Assembly: GCF_030406325.1 (NCBI RefSeq) | Contig: NZ_JAUEQY010000010.1 | Span: 186,001-250,000 of the forward strand | Origin: Actinomadura sp. DC4 | GTDB taxonomy: Bacteria > Actinomycetota > Actinomycetes > Streptosporangiales > Streptosporangiaceae | Length of the DNA: 64,000 bases | Direction of reading: 5' to 3' | In this document: positions 1 through 9,391 of the stretch, one piece after another | Numbering within the stretch: the first letter of the stretch is position 1 | Layout of the letters: each line of letters opens with the position of its first letter | Notes under the pieces: model-generated | Database searches by the model: none | What the model saw: only the letters and a program-made list of their open reading frames with translations | What the model was told of the DNA's origin: nothing | Position numbers and translations under genes: made by a program

Positions 1-2179
1 GGTCGCCCAGGGAGTGCGCGGTGCGTACGAGCCAGGCCGCCGCGGCCGGGTCGGCGATCAGTGTCCAGCGGTGCCGCAGCACCTGCGCGCACAGCGGGGG
101 GAAGAAGCCTTCCAGCGCCGCCGCCCCCTCGCGCGCCTCGGTGACCTGGGCGGTGACCAGCGCAAGGGAGACGCTCGGCCGGCGATCGGCGCCGTGTGCG
201 TACCGGTGCGCGGCGTTGACGTCCCCCGCCCGCAGCGTCGCGGCGGCGAGCGCCGCCAGCCCGGACGACATCAGCAGGTGCGGCCCCAGTCCGCCGGTGG
301 CAGCCAGGCCCTCCTCGGCCTCGGCGGCGGCGTCGTGGAACCGGCCCGCCGCCAGGTGCGCGCGGGCGCTCAGGATGGCGGGCGCCGCGGTCCACGCGAG
401 GTGATCGGGTGAGACGTCCCCCGCGCTCGCCAGCACCGTACGGGCGGCGGCGGGGCGTTGCACGTCCGTGAGCAGCATCGCGAGGACCAGCCGGGGATGA
501 GTGCCCCGCGCGTCGGCGGACCGCGCCCGGCGTACGGCCTCCTCCGCGAGCGCCAGGCCCGTCGTGAGGGCGCCCGCGTCCCACTCGGCCAGCGCGAGCG
601 TGAGGAAGGCGCCGGAGATCAGCGCGTCGCCGTGTTCGCCGGTGGAGCAGACGATCGCCGCCGCGCGCTCCAGCACCTCACCGCCCGCCCCGGCACGGGC
701 GTTGAGCAGGGCGAGCTCGGCGTCGTCGCGCAGCCCATCGGACAGGCACGGTTCGGCCAGCGCCGCCGACGCCTCTTCGGCCGCCTCGTCCGCCCGGCCC
801 CGCAGGTGCAGGATCTCCGACAGCAGGCAGTGCAGCCGCGCGCAGGGCAGGGCGGGCATCGGCCGGGCGAACGCGTCTCTCGCGAGCCGGGCGGCCTCGT
901 CCAGGCGGCCGGTCGCGATGAGGGTGCGGACCGCGGTGAGAGTACGGGGCGCCCGGTCGGGTTCGGCGAAGCCGGTGAGTTCGAGGGCGTGTACGGCCAG
1001 GTCGGCCGCGCTCTGCGGCGAGCGCGGCAGGACCGCCGCGACCACTTGGTCCAGCCGGGCCAGGGCACGGACATCGCCCGCCCGCACGCCCTGGACCAGG
1101 TGAGACGCCGCCGAGGCGGTCGCGCCCTCCCGGCCGATCAGCACCTCGCCGACCTGCCGGTGCAGAGCCTGCCGTACGGGCGCGGGCACCCCCTCGACGA
1201 TCACCCGCCGGACCAGGTCGTGCCGGAAACGCAGCGCGTCGGAGGCCGACTGGAGGATTCCGGACGCCAGCGCCTCGTCCAGGCCGGGCACGAGGGCGGC
1301 CGGAGTCGTACCCAGGATCTCGGCGACGTCCTCCGGTGAGAACGAACGCCCCAGGACGGCGCTCACTGTCAGCAGGTGGCGCGTCCTGGGGCTCAGCCCG
1401 TCAAGCCGGCGGCCGACGCCGGTACGGGCCCGTTCCGGCAGCCGCGCGGAGGAGAGGCGCGCGCGGCCGCCGGAGATCCTGACCGCACCCTCGTCGCGAA
1501 GGCCGGCCAGGAGTTCGGTCAGCAGAAAAGGGTTGCCGCCCGCGCCGGCCGCGAGCGCGACCAGACCGGGATCGGGCTTGGCCCCGAGGATGTCGATGGC
1601 GGTCTCGGCCAGCGCGTCGTCGCCGAGCGGCCCGAGCGGGCAGCGTTCGGCGCCGTCGCGTTCGAGCCCTTCGAACAGGCGGGCGGCCGTGTCACCGCGC
1701 TCCGTCGTGCGCCGGGAAAGCAGCCAGGCGACCGGATGGCAGTCGAGGTGGCCGCACAGCGCCTGCAGGGCCGCCAGCGTCGCCGGATCCGCGCAGTGAA
1801 GATCGTCCAGGCTCACGAGCACCGGGCCGGCCCCGGCGCGCTTCTCCAGGTTGGACCGCAGAGCGTCCATCAGCAGGGACTCGCGGACGGGTGACGGCTC
1901 GCCCAGGGCGGACAGGAGCGGTTCGGCGGGTGTCAGACCGCCGAGTTCGTGCGCCCGACTCGTCGCCGGGGTCAGGCCGTGCACGATCGCCGCGCGTACG
2001 GCCTCCTCGTGCAGCAGGCTCTTTCCCGTACCCGGCTCTCCTTCCACCAGCAGGACGCCCGGCCGTCCGGACTCGGCCGCCTTCAGCAGCCCGAGCACGA
2101 CGCCCCATTCGTGCTCACGGCCGCGCATCGTCCTCGCCGCCGGGCTCGGCCCACCCGACCGCGACGCGGTAGCGGTCAT
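1..2179 (-). CDS. LAL/MalT-like LuxR-family ATP-binding regulator (C-terminus cut off by window edge)
   Basis: The frame is open from ATG 2179 to base 1 with no stop, giving about 726 residues. Residues 47-54 read GEPGTGKS (Walker A) and residues 120-127 read VLVSLDDL followed by HCAD (Walker B), the P-loop signature of large LuxR (LAL/MalT-like) regulators. The rest is alanine/leucine-rich helical sequence, as in the TPR-like region of this family. The C-terminal HTH_LuxR domain would lie outside the window, so the class rests on the ATPase part and the size. An alternative start is Met18. It is divergent from the PucR gene at 2461 across about 280 bp. Its target is unknown. Confidence 0.82.
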   Translation of the reverse strand, partial: MTATASRSGGPSPAARTMRGREHEWGVVLGLLKAAESGRPGVLLVEGEPGTGKSLLHEEAVRAAIVHGLTPATSRAHELGGLTPAEPLLSALGEPSPVRESLLMDALRSNLEKRAGAGPVLVSLDDLHCADPATLAALQALCGHLDCHPVAWLLSRRTTERGDTAARLFEGLERDGAERCPLGPLGDDALAETAIDILGAKPDPGLVALAAGAGGNPFLLTELLAGLRDEGAVRISGGRARLSSARLPERARTGVGRRLDGLSPRTRHLLTVSAVLGRSFSPEDVAEILGTTPAALVPGLDEALASGILQSASDALRFRHDLVRRVIVEGVPAPVRQALHRQVGEVLIGREGATASAASHLVQGVRAGDVRALARLDQVVAAVLPRSPQSAADLAVHALELTGFAEPDRAPRTLTAVRTLIATGRLDEAARLARDAFARPMPALPCARLHCLLSEILHLRGRADEAAEEASAALAEPCLSDGLRDDAELALLNARAGAGGEVLERAAAIVCSTGEHGDALISGAFLTLALAEWDAGALTTGLALAEEAVRRARSADARGTHPRLVLAMLLTDVQRPAAARTVLASAGDVSPDHLAWTAAPAILSARAHLAAGRFHDAAAEAEEGLAATGGLGPHLLMSSGLAALAAATLRAGDVNAAHRYAHGADRRPSVSLALVTAQVTEAREGAAALEGFFPPLCAQVLRHRWTLIADPAAAAWLVRTAHSLGD

Positions 2180-2460
2180 GGCATCAGCGTCGGGCCCGCT
2201 CGCCCGCCGGAACAGGTCACCGCAGGGCCAAAAGCACGAGGCCGTACGGTCCGGGGCGCCTTGATCCGGCGGTCTTACTGGTCGGTAGGTGTCCTGCGGG
2301 GCGGTGTCGATCGCCCGGTCTGGTCCTGTGAGCCCGGGCGGCTGAATCTGGGTACGTATGCTGGTAAGAGGGGGGAAATGGCTGGTCATCGCGTTTTCTG
2401 GGGCCTGCGGCGGAGGGGCGGCGGCCGTCGGCGTACCGGCGGATCGTTGTCGGGGATCGC
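2180..2460. other. Divergent intergenic region between two regulators
   Basis: This 281-bp stretch separates the LAL and PucR regulator genes, which point away from each other, so promoters for both should lie here. I see no convincing operator, RNA gene or small ORF. Confidence 0.5.
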
Positions 2461-4143
2461 ATGATTCCCGCGTCGCCGCCCGACGCGGCTCTCAGGGATC
2501 AGGTGTCCGGTATGCGGTCGCTGCTCGCCCTGTCCATGGCCATGAGCGAGAGCGACGATCCGGCCCACATTCTCGGGCTGGCCGCCACCGCCGTGCCGAC
2601 GCTGGGGCGCTGCCGGCTAGAAGGCGTCCACCTGGGCGACGGCGGCTGGCAGGCCGTCCAAGGCGGCCACGCGGCCCCGGACGCCCGCGGAGACCTGGAG
2701 GCCCAGTTCGCGGTGCTGAGCGTCGCCGGCGGCCCGGTCGCGGTGCTCGGGAGGCCCTGGGCTTGGGCGTTCCCCCTGCGCAGCCTGAACGGGCACCTCG
2801 GCTACCTCGTGGTCAGCGCCGAGGGTGAGCCGCACTCCTCGGAGCAGTTCCTGTTGCGTGTGCTGGCACAGCAGGCCGGGATCGCGATCGCCGGTGCCCG
2901 TGAGCGCGGAGTTCAGAAGGCCGACGCCGAGCGGCTGAGGGACGCCAACGCCGCGCTCGCCGCGACCGTCGCCGGGCTGGAGTTCAGCGCCAAGGTGCAC
3001 GAGCGGCTGACGCGCGTCGCGGCGGCGGGGGCCGGGCCCGAGGGGATGGCGGACGCCCTGCACGAGCTCACCGGGTACCCCATCGCGATCGAGGACCGGC
3101 ACGGCAACCTCCGGGCGTGGGCCGGGCCCGGCCGCCCGCAGCCGTACCCCAAGGAGCCGCGGGACGCCCGCGAGGTGATGCTGAACGAGGCGGTGCGCGA
3201 GGCCCGGCCGATCCGGCGCAATGGACGGCTGATCGTGCCGGCCGGCCCGCGCGACGACGTTCTCGGTGTGCTGGCGCTCATCGACCCGGGCGAGTCGGCG
3301 GGCGGACCGGAACGCGTCGCGCTCGGGCACGCCGCCACCGTGCTCGCGCTCGAACTGGCCCACCTGCACAACCTCGCCGAGGCGGAGCTGCGGCTCGGCC
3401 GGGACCTGGTCGAGGAACTGCTCTCCGGCGCCGGAGAGGAGACCGTGCTGGCACGAGCCGAGGCGCTCGGGTACGACCTGCGGCGGCCGCATCGGATCGT
3501 CGTCGTGACCGGGCCCGGCGACGAGGGGTTCGGGCGTGCCGTCGCGGGCGCTATGCGCGAGACCGGCGCCGGCTCGCTGTTCGCCGCGCGCGGCCGGGAG
3601 GTGGTCGTGCTGTCCGACGCCGACCGGCCCTGGTCGGTCTTCCGCGCGGCGGTGCGGCGCGAACTCGGCGGCGCCCCCTGCCGGGTCGGCGTCGGCGGGG
3701 CGTACGAACGGCCGCTCGACCTGCCGCGCTCCTACCACGAGGCCCGGCTCGCGCTGCGGCTGCAGACCGCCGTCACCGGCGACCACCAGGCCACGGAGTT
3801 CGACCGGCTGGGCGTCTACCGGCTGCTCGCCGACGTGGGCGAGCCGGGGAGCGTCGAGCGGTTCGTCCGCGAGTGGCTCGGCGAACTCCTCGACTACGAC
3901 GCCGGCCGGGGTTCTGAGCTGGTCGAGACGCTGAGCCGCTACCTCGAGTGCGGCCGCGCGTACGAGGCGACCACCGCGGTGCTCGCGATCCACCGCAGCA
4001 CGCTGAAGTACCGGCTACGGCGGATCCGGGAGATCTCCGGTCACGACCTGGCCGACCCGGACACCTACTTCAACCTTCAGCTCGCCTCCCGCGCCTGGCA
4101 CACGCTTCTCGCCCTCCGCGCGGCGCGGCGGGGCCAGGATTGA
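2461..4143 (+). CDS. PucR/CdaR-family transcriptional regulator with GAF domain
   Basis: 560 aa. The N-terminal third (about residues 20-145) is GAF-like and is followed by an alanine-rich helical linker (about 147-180). The middle looks like the degenerate GGDEF-like region found in CdaR/PucR proteins. The C-terminal 55 residues (ETLSRYLECG to DTYFNLQLA, with HRSTLKYRLRRIREI) are a clear HTH_30 PucR DNA-binding domain. PucR-type proteins usually control catabolic or accessory operons in response to a metabolite bound by the GAF domain. The effector cannot be read from the sequence. The gene is followed after 3 bp by a second regulator, so the two may be co-transcribed. Confidence 0.85.
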   Translation: MIPASPPDAALRDQVSGMRSLLALSMAMSESDDPAHILGLAATAVPTLGRCRLEGVHLGDGGWQAVQGGHAAPDARGDLEAQFAVLSVAGGPVAVLGRPWAWAFPLRSLNGHLGYLVVSAEGEPHSSEQFLLRVLAQQAGIAIAGARERGVQKADAERLRDANAALAATVAGLEFSAKVHERLTRVAAAGAGPEGMADALHELTGYPIAIEDRHGNLRAWAGPGRPQPYPKEPRDAREVMLNEAVREARPIRRNGRLIVPAGPRDDVLGVLALIDPGESAGGPERVALGHAATVLALELAHLHNLAEAELRLGRDLVEELLSGAGEETVLARAEALGYDLRRPHRIVVVTGPGDEGFGRAVAGAMRETGAGSLFAARGREVVVLSDADRPWSVFRAAVRRELGGAPCRVGVGGAYERPLDLPRSYHEARLALRLQTAVTGDHQATEFDRLGVYRLLADVGEPGSVERFVREWLGELLDYDAGRGSELVETLSRYLECGRAYEATTAVLAIHRSTLKYRLRRIREISGHDLADPDTYFNLQLASRAWHTLLALRAARRGQD

Positions 4144-4146
4144 GGC

Positions 4147-5118
4147 GTGCGGGCCTCACGTCTGATCTCGTTGATCTTGTTGCTGCAGTCGCGCGGGACG
4201 ATGACCGCCGGAGAGCTGGCGCGTGAGCTGGAGGTCTCCGAGCGGACCGTCTACCGCGACGTCCTGGCGCTGTCGTCGGCCGGGATCCCGGTGTACGCGG
4301 AGCAGGGCCGCGGCGGCGGTTACCGCCTGGTCGGCGGCTACCGTACGGGACTGACCGGCCTCAGCCGTACGGAGGCGGAGGCGCTGTTCCTGTCCGGGCT
4401 GCCGGGGCCGGCCGGGCAGCTCGGCCTGGCCGACGAGGTGGCCGCCGTACGGCTGAAGATGCTGGCCGCGCTGCCACCCGCGCTGCGCGAGGCCTCCGAC
4501 CGTACGGGGCGGCGCTTCCACCTCGACGTCCCCGGCTGGTGGACGACGGCCGAGCCGCCGTCGCTGCTCACCGACCTTGCTCGGGCGAGCTGGGCGGATG
4601 AGGTGGTGACGCTGCGGTACCGCCGGGACCACGAGGTGACACGGACCGTGGAGCCGTACGGGCTCGTGCTCAAGGCGGGCATCTGGTACCTCGTGGCCCG
4701 GGTGGACGCAGGCCACCGGACCTACCGCGTGGACCGGGTCGTGGCCGTCGAGCCGACCGGTGCGACGTTCGAGCGGGACGAGGCGTTCGACCTGCCGGCG
4801 TTCTGGGCCGAACGGGCGGCGGACTTCGTCGCGTCGCTGCTGACCGTGGAGGTGACGGTACGGCTGAGCCCGGAGGGCCTGCGCGCGCTGGGGTACGCCG
4901 TCGAGGCGCCGGCCGCGCGGCGGGCCCGCGAGGCGGCCGGCGAGCCCGACGCCGAAGGCTGGGTGGTCACCCGGCTGCCCGTCGAGTCCCTCGTGGTCGG
5001 CTACAGCGCGCTGATGCGGCTGGGCCCGGAGGTGGAGGTCCTCGACCCGCCCGAGCTCCGCGAGCGGATGATCGAGACGGCGGCCCGCCTCGCGGAGCTG
5101 TACGGGCCTCAGCGGTAG
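4147..5118 (+). CDS. WYL-domain, HTH_11 (DeoR-like) transcriptional regulator
   Basis: 323 aa from GTG 4147. Residues 3-58 form a winged helix (MTAGELARELEVSERTVYRD, then a GRGGGYRL wing). The central to C-terminal part (about 140-320) is the WYL ligand-sensing region with its extension. This is the YafY/PafBC-like architecture, which represses or activates nearby genes or responds to DNA damage or small ligands. It starts 3 bp after the PucR gene. Its last 10 bp overlap the convergent SDR gene at 5109. Confidence 0.87.
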   Translation: MRASRLISLILLLQSRGTMTAGELARELEVSERTVYRDVLALSSAGIPVYAEQGRGGGYRLVGGYRTGLTGLSRTEAEALFLSGLPGPAGQLGLADEVAAVRLKMLAALPPALREASDRTGRRFHLDVPGWWTTAEPPSLLTDLARASWADEVVTLRYRRDHEVTRTVEPYGLVLKAGIWYLVARVDAGHRTYRVDRVVAVEPTGATFERDEAFDLPAFWAERAADFVASLLTVEVTVRLSPEGLRALGYAVEAPAARRAREAAGEPDAEGWVVTRLPVESLVVGYSALMRLGPEVEVLDPPELRERMIETAARLAELYGPQR

Positions 5119-6023
5119 CCGGTCACGTCGGCCGGGCGGCCGGCGTCCTGGACCTCGACCACGTACCGCCAGGCGTCCGGGCGGCTGCCGTCCACGTCCG
5201 TGAAGCCGTACTCCTTCGCGAGCCCCCCGCTCGACAGCGACCGCCCGTTCCAGCGGCCGACCCGAGGATCGCGCGCCAGGGCCGCGACCGCCCGGCCCAC
5301 GTACGCGGGCGTCTCGGAGATGGCGAAGTGCGGCTGCGCGGCCAGCGCGTCGCGCCAGTTCGCCTCGGTGACGCCGAAGTGCTCCAGCATGATCTCCGAG
5401 CGCAGCCAGCCCGGCGTCAGCGACACCGCGGTCCCGCCCACCGGCTCCAGCTCCTTGGCCTGCGCGAACGCCATGCGTGTCACCGACGTCTTGGCCAGGT
5501 CATAGAAGAACGAGACCCGGTAGTTGACCTCGTTGTAGTCCGTGGTGCCGTCGGTCACCTCCACCACCAGCCCGCCCGGCCGTCTGATCAGCAGCGGGAG
5601 CGCGTAGTGGCTGGTGACGATGTGGGTGTCGATCGCGAGCCGCAGGATGCGCAGGCCCTTGTCCAGCGAGTGCTCCCAGAGCCGGTCGGTCCAGCTGAAC
5701 AGCAGCTCACCGCCCCAGATGTCGTTGACGAGCACGTCGAGCCGCCCCTGCTCGCGGTCGATCCGCTCCACCAGTGCCGAGACCTGCGCGGCCTCCAGGT
5801 GGTCGACCGGCACCGCGATGCCCTCGCCGCCGGCCGCGGTGACCAGCTCCGCGGTCTCCTCGATCGTCTCCGGCCGGTCCATCTCCGAGCGCCGCTCCCG
5901 CGTGCTGCGCCCGGTGACGTAGACCGTGGCCCCGATGGCGCCGAGCTCGACGGCGATGCCGCGTCCCGCGCCGCGCGTGGCCTCCGCGACCAGCGCGACC
6001 TTCCGTTCCGATGTATCGCTCAT
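5109..6023 (-). CDS. Short-chain dehydrogenase/reductase, DHRS1-like
   Basis: 304 aa using ATG 6023. A TTG 45 bp upstream is in frame, but the SDR fold begins just after 6023. The cofactor loop reads ATRGAGRGIA, but the usual TG before it is AE (VAEATRG), an odd change in the TGxxxGxG motif. The catalytic motif is seen as FFYDLAKTS (YxxxK). The length suits the DHRS1-like group (about 270-310 aa). Cofactor specificity and substrate are unknown. It lies 37 bp downstream of the phosphatase gene on the same strand and overlaps the WYL gene tail to tail. Confidence 0.8.
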   Translation of the reverse strand: MSDTSERKVALVAEATRGAGRGIAVELGAIGATVYVTGRSTRERRSEMDRPETIEETAELVTAAGGEGIAVPVDHLEAAQVSALVERIDREQGRLDVLVNDIWGGELLFSWTDRLWEHSLDKGLRILRLAIDTHIVTSHYALPLLIRRPGGLVVEVTDGTTDYNEVNYRVSFFYDLAKTSVTRMAFAQAKELEPVGGTAVSLTPGWLRSEIMLEHFGVTEANWRDALAAQPHFAISETPAYVGRAVAALARDPRVGRWNGRSLSSGGLAKEYGFTDVDGSRPDAWRYVVEVQDAGRPADVTGYR

Positions 6024-6060
6024 GGAAAGAGATGTTCGCCGAAAAACCTGACATCTCATG

Positions 6061-7152
6061 TCAGACAAGGCGTTCGACCACGAGAACGGCGGCGTCGTCC
6101 TGCAGCCGGCCGCCGACGTGGGCGAGCAGATCCTCGTGGATGTAGCGCACGAGCGCCTCCGGGTCGCCGCCGGGCCAGGCCCTGAGCCGTTCGGCGAGCG
6201 GATAGAAGGCCCCCGACCGGTCGCGCGCCTCGACGACGCCGTCGGTGTAGAGCACGAGCAGGTCGCCCGTCTCGTACGGGAAGGTCTTCACGACCATGTC
6301 GTCCGGATCGCACTCGCCCATTCCCAGGGGCGGAGCGGGGTCCTCGACCTGCGGCATCAGTACCTGGCGGCCGTGCACCAGCAGCGGCGGCGGATGCCCG
6401 CAGGTGACGAGCCGGATGACCGGATCATCGTCGGGCACCTCGGTCAGCGCGGCGGTGATGAAGAACTCCATGGGGTCCGGCTCGGCGGCGTCGCGGGTCA
6501 GGCTGCTCTCCAGGTGGGCGATCAGGTCCCGCAGGGTCGCGTGCCGGTGCGCGGCCTCGCGGAAGGCGCACAGGAGAAGGGAGGCGTCGCTGATGGAGGC
6601 CAGCCCCTTCCCGCGCACGTCGCCGATCAGCAGCCGGGTGGCGCCCTCGGTGCGCGCCGCGGCGAACAGGTCACCGCCGATACGGGCCTCGGCCGCCGCC
6701 GCGAGGTAGACCGACGCCAGCCGCAGCGGGCCGACCCGGGGCGGGACCGGGCGGAGCACGACGCTCTGCGCGGCCTCCGACACCGAGCGGACCTGCGCGA
6801 GTTCGCGCTGGCGGCGTTCGCGCAGCACGCAGAAGACGACGATGACCCCGGTGACCGCCACGAGCGAGATGATCTGCACCTCGTGGTTGAGGGTGGACAG
6901 GCCGCCGCGCCTGCGGCCGGCGACGAGCAGGCCCAGCAGGGCCAGAACCCCGACGGCTCCGGTCGTACGGGGGCCGCCGGACAGGGCGGCGATCGCGGGC
7001 GCGGTGGCCAGGAGAGGGCCGAGGTGGACGCCGTACGGCAGTAGATCGTCGGCCACGACGATCACTACGATGAGGACGACCGGGATGAGCAGCAGCGTCT
7101 GGCCCGGTCGCCACGGTGGGCGCCAGAGCGCCCCCGGCTCCCGTCCTCGCAC
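6061..7152 (-). CDS. Membrane-anchored SpoIIE-type PP2C serine/threonine phosphatase
   Basis: 363 aa. The first ~110 residues hold three or four hydrophobic segments (LLLIPVVLIVVIVVADDLL, ALLGLLVAG and IISLVAVTGVIVVFCVLRE). The C-terminal ~230 residues are a SpoIIE/RsbU PP2C domain with AEARIGGDLF, IGDVRGKGL, CGHPPPLL, LLVLYTDGVVEAR and LQDDAAVLVV, so the metal-binding Asp residues look intact. Proteins of this class dephosphorylate anti-anti-sigma factors or regulate other signalling proteins. No anti-sigma partner gene is adjacent. It is divergent from the conservon at 7306. Confidence 0.9.
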   Translation of the reverse strand: MRGREPGALWRPPWRPGQTLLLIPVVLIVVIVVADDLLPYGVHLGPLLATAPAIAALSGGPRTTGAVGVLALLGLLVAGRRRGGLSTLNHEVQIISLVAVTGVIVVFCVLRERRQRELAQVRSVSEAAQSVVLRPVPPRVGPLRLASVYLAAAAEARIGGDLFAAARTEGATRLLIGDVRGKGLASISDASLLLCAFREAAHRHATLRDLIAHLESSLTRDAAEPDPMEFFITAALTEVPDDDPVIRLVTCGHPPPLLVHGRQVLMPQVEDPAPPLGMGECDPDDMVVKTFPYETGDLLVLYTDGVVEARDRSGAFYPLAERLRAWPGGDPEALVRYIHEDLLAHVGGRLQDDAAVLVVERLV

Positions 7153-7305
7153 ATCGTCTACCTACCCAGCGGTCATGACGTTTCCGCAGGCAGAAGTGTC
7201 GAACCCAGGCCATCTCTGACAGATGCCCCCACGGTCGCCGTGCGGCGTCGTAAGATCACGCGGATGTAGCCTTCGGCCCGACAGCCCCCTGCCCGCGAGG
7301 ATCTG

Positions 7306-8637
7306 ATGGAGCAACACATGTTGGTGGCGGCGGTCTGTTTCCTGGCCGCGGTCGCGTTCGTCATCGTGATCCTGCTGGTCCGCCAGCGCCGGGTCACGGC
7401 CCGCCTGCGCAGCCGGGTCTCCGTGCTCGAGAAGGGCGCGACCCTCCGCGACGACGAACTGTCCCACCTTGTGACGACCCGTCTGCCCGCCCTGATCCAG
7501 TCGCTGAACGGCCGTCAGGTCGACGTGCCCGGCCCGCGCCACCCGCGCCTGGCCGAGATCCCGTACGGGCGGAACCTGGACCAGGTCACGGAGATGTTCG
7601 CTGAGTCGGGCGGCCGGGCCAAGGCGCGCGCCGACGAGTCGGCCAAGGCCACGCTGAAGGCGATGATGCGCGGCGTGCAGAGCCTGGCCAACGAGCAGCA
7701 GCTCGCCATCTCCCGGATGCAGGCCCTGCACGACGACCCCGACGTCCTCGAGGGCCTGCTCAAGATCGACCACATGAACGCCCAGCTCGGCCGGCGGGCG
7801 CAGGCCAGCGCCGTCCTGTGCGGATCGTGGCCGGGCCTGCAGCGGTCCGCCTCCTCCCTCACCGACGTCGTACGCGGCGCGACGTCGCGGATCCGCGACT
7901 ACCTGCGGGTCACCGTGCACTCGCAGGTGAGCGACGCGGTGGTCAGCCGTGCGGTGGAGCCGGTGGTCCTCGCGGTCGCCGAACTCCTCGACAACGCGGC
8001 GCGGCACTCGCAGCCGAACACCCCGGTCGAGGTCAACTTCCAGCCGGCGCACAACGGGATGGCCATCGTCATCGATGACGCGGGCGTCGCGATGAACAGC
8101 GAGGAGCTGAAGCGGGCGAGCCGCCTCCTGTCCGGCCAGGACGCGGTCGACATCAACCGGCTCGGCGACCCGCCGCAGGTCGGGTTCGCGGTGATCGGCG
8201 TGCTCGCGGCCCGCTACAACTTCAGCGTGTCGGTGGACACGCGCTCGCCGTACGGCGGCGTGCGTGCCGTCCTCTTCCTGCCCACCGTGCTGCTGACCCG
8301 CCTGGACGACCGGCCCAAGGCCGGCCGCGCGACGCCGCAGGCCTCCGTCGCGGAGAAGATCGCCCCCGAGGCCGTGAGTGAGGCTCCCGCGAAGGCGCCG
8401 CCCTCGCTGACGGCGGGCGGCCTGCCGCGACGCCGGCGCGCGGCCGCCGGGCAGGCGGACCGGCCGCAGCCACAGACCGCCGGAGCGGAAGAGAGACCCG
8501 CGCCGGCGCCCACAGGGCTCGATGAGCCGGGCCGGCCGGCCCGGCAGACCGCCGCGGGCCTGGGTGCCTGGCAGCGCGGCACGCAGGCCGGCCGCGCCAC
8601 CGTCCCGCCCGACTCCGAAGGGAAATCGCAGGCATGA
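7306..8637 (+). CDS. cvnA: Conservon sensor-kinase-like protein CvnA
   Basis: 443 aa. One N-terminal transmembrane helix (residues 6-25) is followed by a helical region. A HATPase_c domain spans roughly 200-330, with N-box AVAELLDNAARHS and G1-like VIDDAGVAMN. The last ~100 residues are a Pro/Ala-rich low-complexity tail. It opens a gene string of CvnA (kinase-like), CvnB (roadblock), CvnC (DUF742), CvnD (GTPase) and a P450, which is the classical actinomycete conservon. Conservons are proposed to form membrane-associated, G-protein-like signalling complexes that affect development and secondary metabolism. It overlaps cvnB by 4 bp (ATGA). Confidence 0.93.
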   Translation: MEQHMLVAAVCFLAAVAFVIVILLVRQRRVTARLRSRVSVLEKGATLRDDELSHLVTTRLPALIQSLNGRQVDVPGPRHPRLAEIPYGRNLDQVTEMFAESGGRAKARADESAKATLKAMMRGVQSLANEQQLAISRMQALHDDPDVLEGLLKIDHMNAQLGRRAQASAVLCGSWPGLQRSASSLTDVVRGATSRIRDYLRVTVHSQVSDAVVSRAVEPVVLAVAELLDNAARHSQPNTPVEVNFQPAHNGMAIVIDDAGVAMNSEELKRASRLLSGQDAVDINRLGDPPQVGFAVIGVLAARYNFSVSVDTRSPYGGVRAVLFLPTVLLTRLDDRPKAGRATPQASVAEKIAPEAVSEAPAKAPPSLTAGGLPRRRRAAAGQADRPQPQTAGAEERPAPAPTGLDEPGRPARQTAAGLGAWQRGTQAGRATVPPDSEGKSQA

Positions 8638-9041
8638 ACGACGCCGTGACCAACAAGCTCGGCTGGATGCTCGACGATGCCCTGAAGATGCCTGAGACGC
8701 GGCACGCCATCCTTCTGTCGGCCGACGGGCTGCTGATGGCGCACTCCGAGCGGATCGGCATGGACGATGCCGAGCGGCACGCCGCCGGGATGTCGGGGCT
8801 GCAGTCGCTCGCGCGCAGCACGGCGGAGTTCTGCGGCGACGACGCGCAGACCACGTGGCGGCAGACCGTGACCGAGTTCGACGACGGCTACGTCTTCCTC
8901 GTCGCCGCCGGTCCGGGCGCGTACCTCGCGGTGTCCGCCACCGAGAACGTCGATATGGAGGCGGTCTCCTTCCGCCTCCAGGAACTCGTCCAGCGGCTGG
9001 GCAAGGAACTCACCATCCCGCCGCGTGGTGGCATGCGGTGA
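8634..9041 (+). CDS. cvnB: Roadblock/LC7-domain protein CvnB
   Basis: 135 aa, a single roadblock/LC7 domain (LGWMLDDALKMPETRHAILLSADGLLMAHS near the N-terminus). In conservons this small protein acts with the CvnD GTPase, probably as a GTPase-activating or modulatory partner. The start overlaps the cvnA stop (ATGA) and the stop overlaps the GTG of cvnC, so translation is probably coupled. Confidence 0.93.
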   Translation: MNDAVTNKLGWMLDDALKMPETRHAILLSADGLLMAHSERIGMDDAERHAAGMSGLQSLARSTAEFCGDDAQTTWRQTVTEFDDGYVFLVAAGPGAYLAVSATENVDMEAVSFRLQELVQRLGKELTIPPRGGMR

Positions 9042-9391
9042 GCCCGCCTCGGCCCGAGCGCGCGCTCGTACGGCCCCACGTCGTCACGGGCGGCCGCGCC
9101 CACCCGACGCGGAACATCTTCGACCTGGTCACCCTCGTCCTCGCCGGCCGTACGCAGCTGACCGGGCTGAGCCCGGAGAAGCGCCGGGTGATGGAGCTCT
9201 GCCAGGGCGGCGCCCTGTCGGTCGCCGAGGTCGCCGCCCACCTGGCGCTGCCCGTCAGCGTCACCAAGGTTCTGCTGTCCGACCTCGTCGACAGCGGCCA
9301 CGTCGTCACCCGGGCCTCCGCCGCCGAGGCCGATCTACCGGCGGACCACCTGCTGAGGGAGGTGCTGGATGGGCTCCGCGCTCGTCTCTGA
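9038..9391 (+). CDS. cvnC: DUF742 protein CvnC
   Basis: 117 aa from GTG 9038, chosen because it overlaps the cvnB stop by 4 bp (GTGA) and matches the family's N-terminus (RPHVVTGGRAHPTRN...DLVTLV). DUF742 contains a winged-helix-like segment (LSVAEVAAHLALPVSVTKVLLSDLVDSGHV). It is the third conserved component of conservons. Its last 23 bp overlap cvnD. Confidence 0.92.
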   Translation: MSPPRPERALVRPHVVTGGRAHPTRNIFDLVTLVLAGRTQLTGLSPEKRRVMELCQGGALSVAEVAAHLALPVSVTKVLLSDLVDSGHVVTRASAAEADLPADHLLREVLDGLRARL

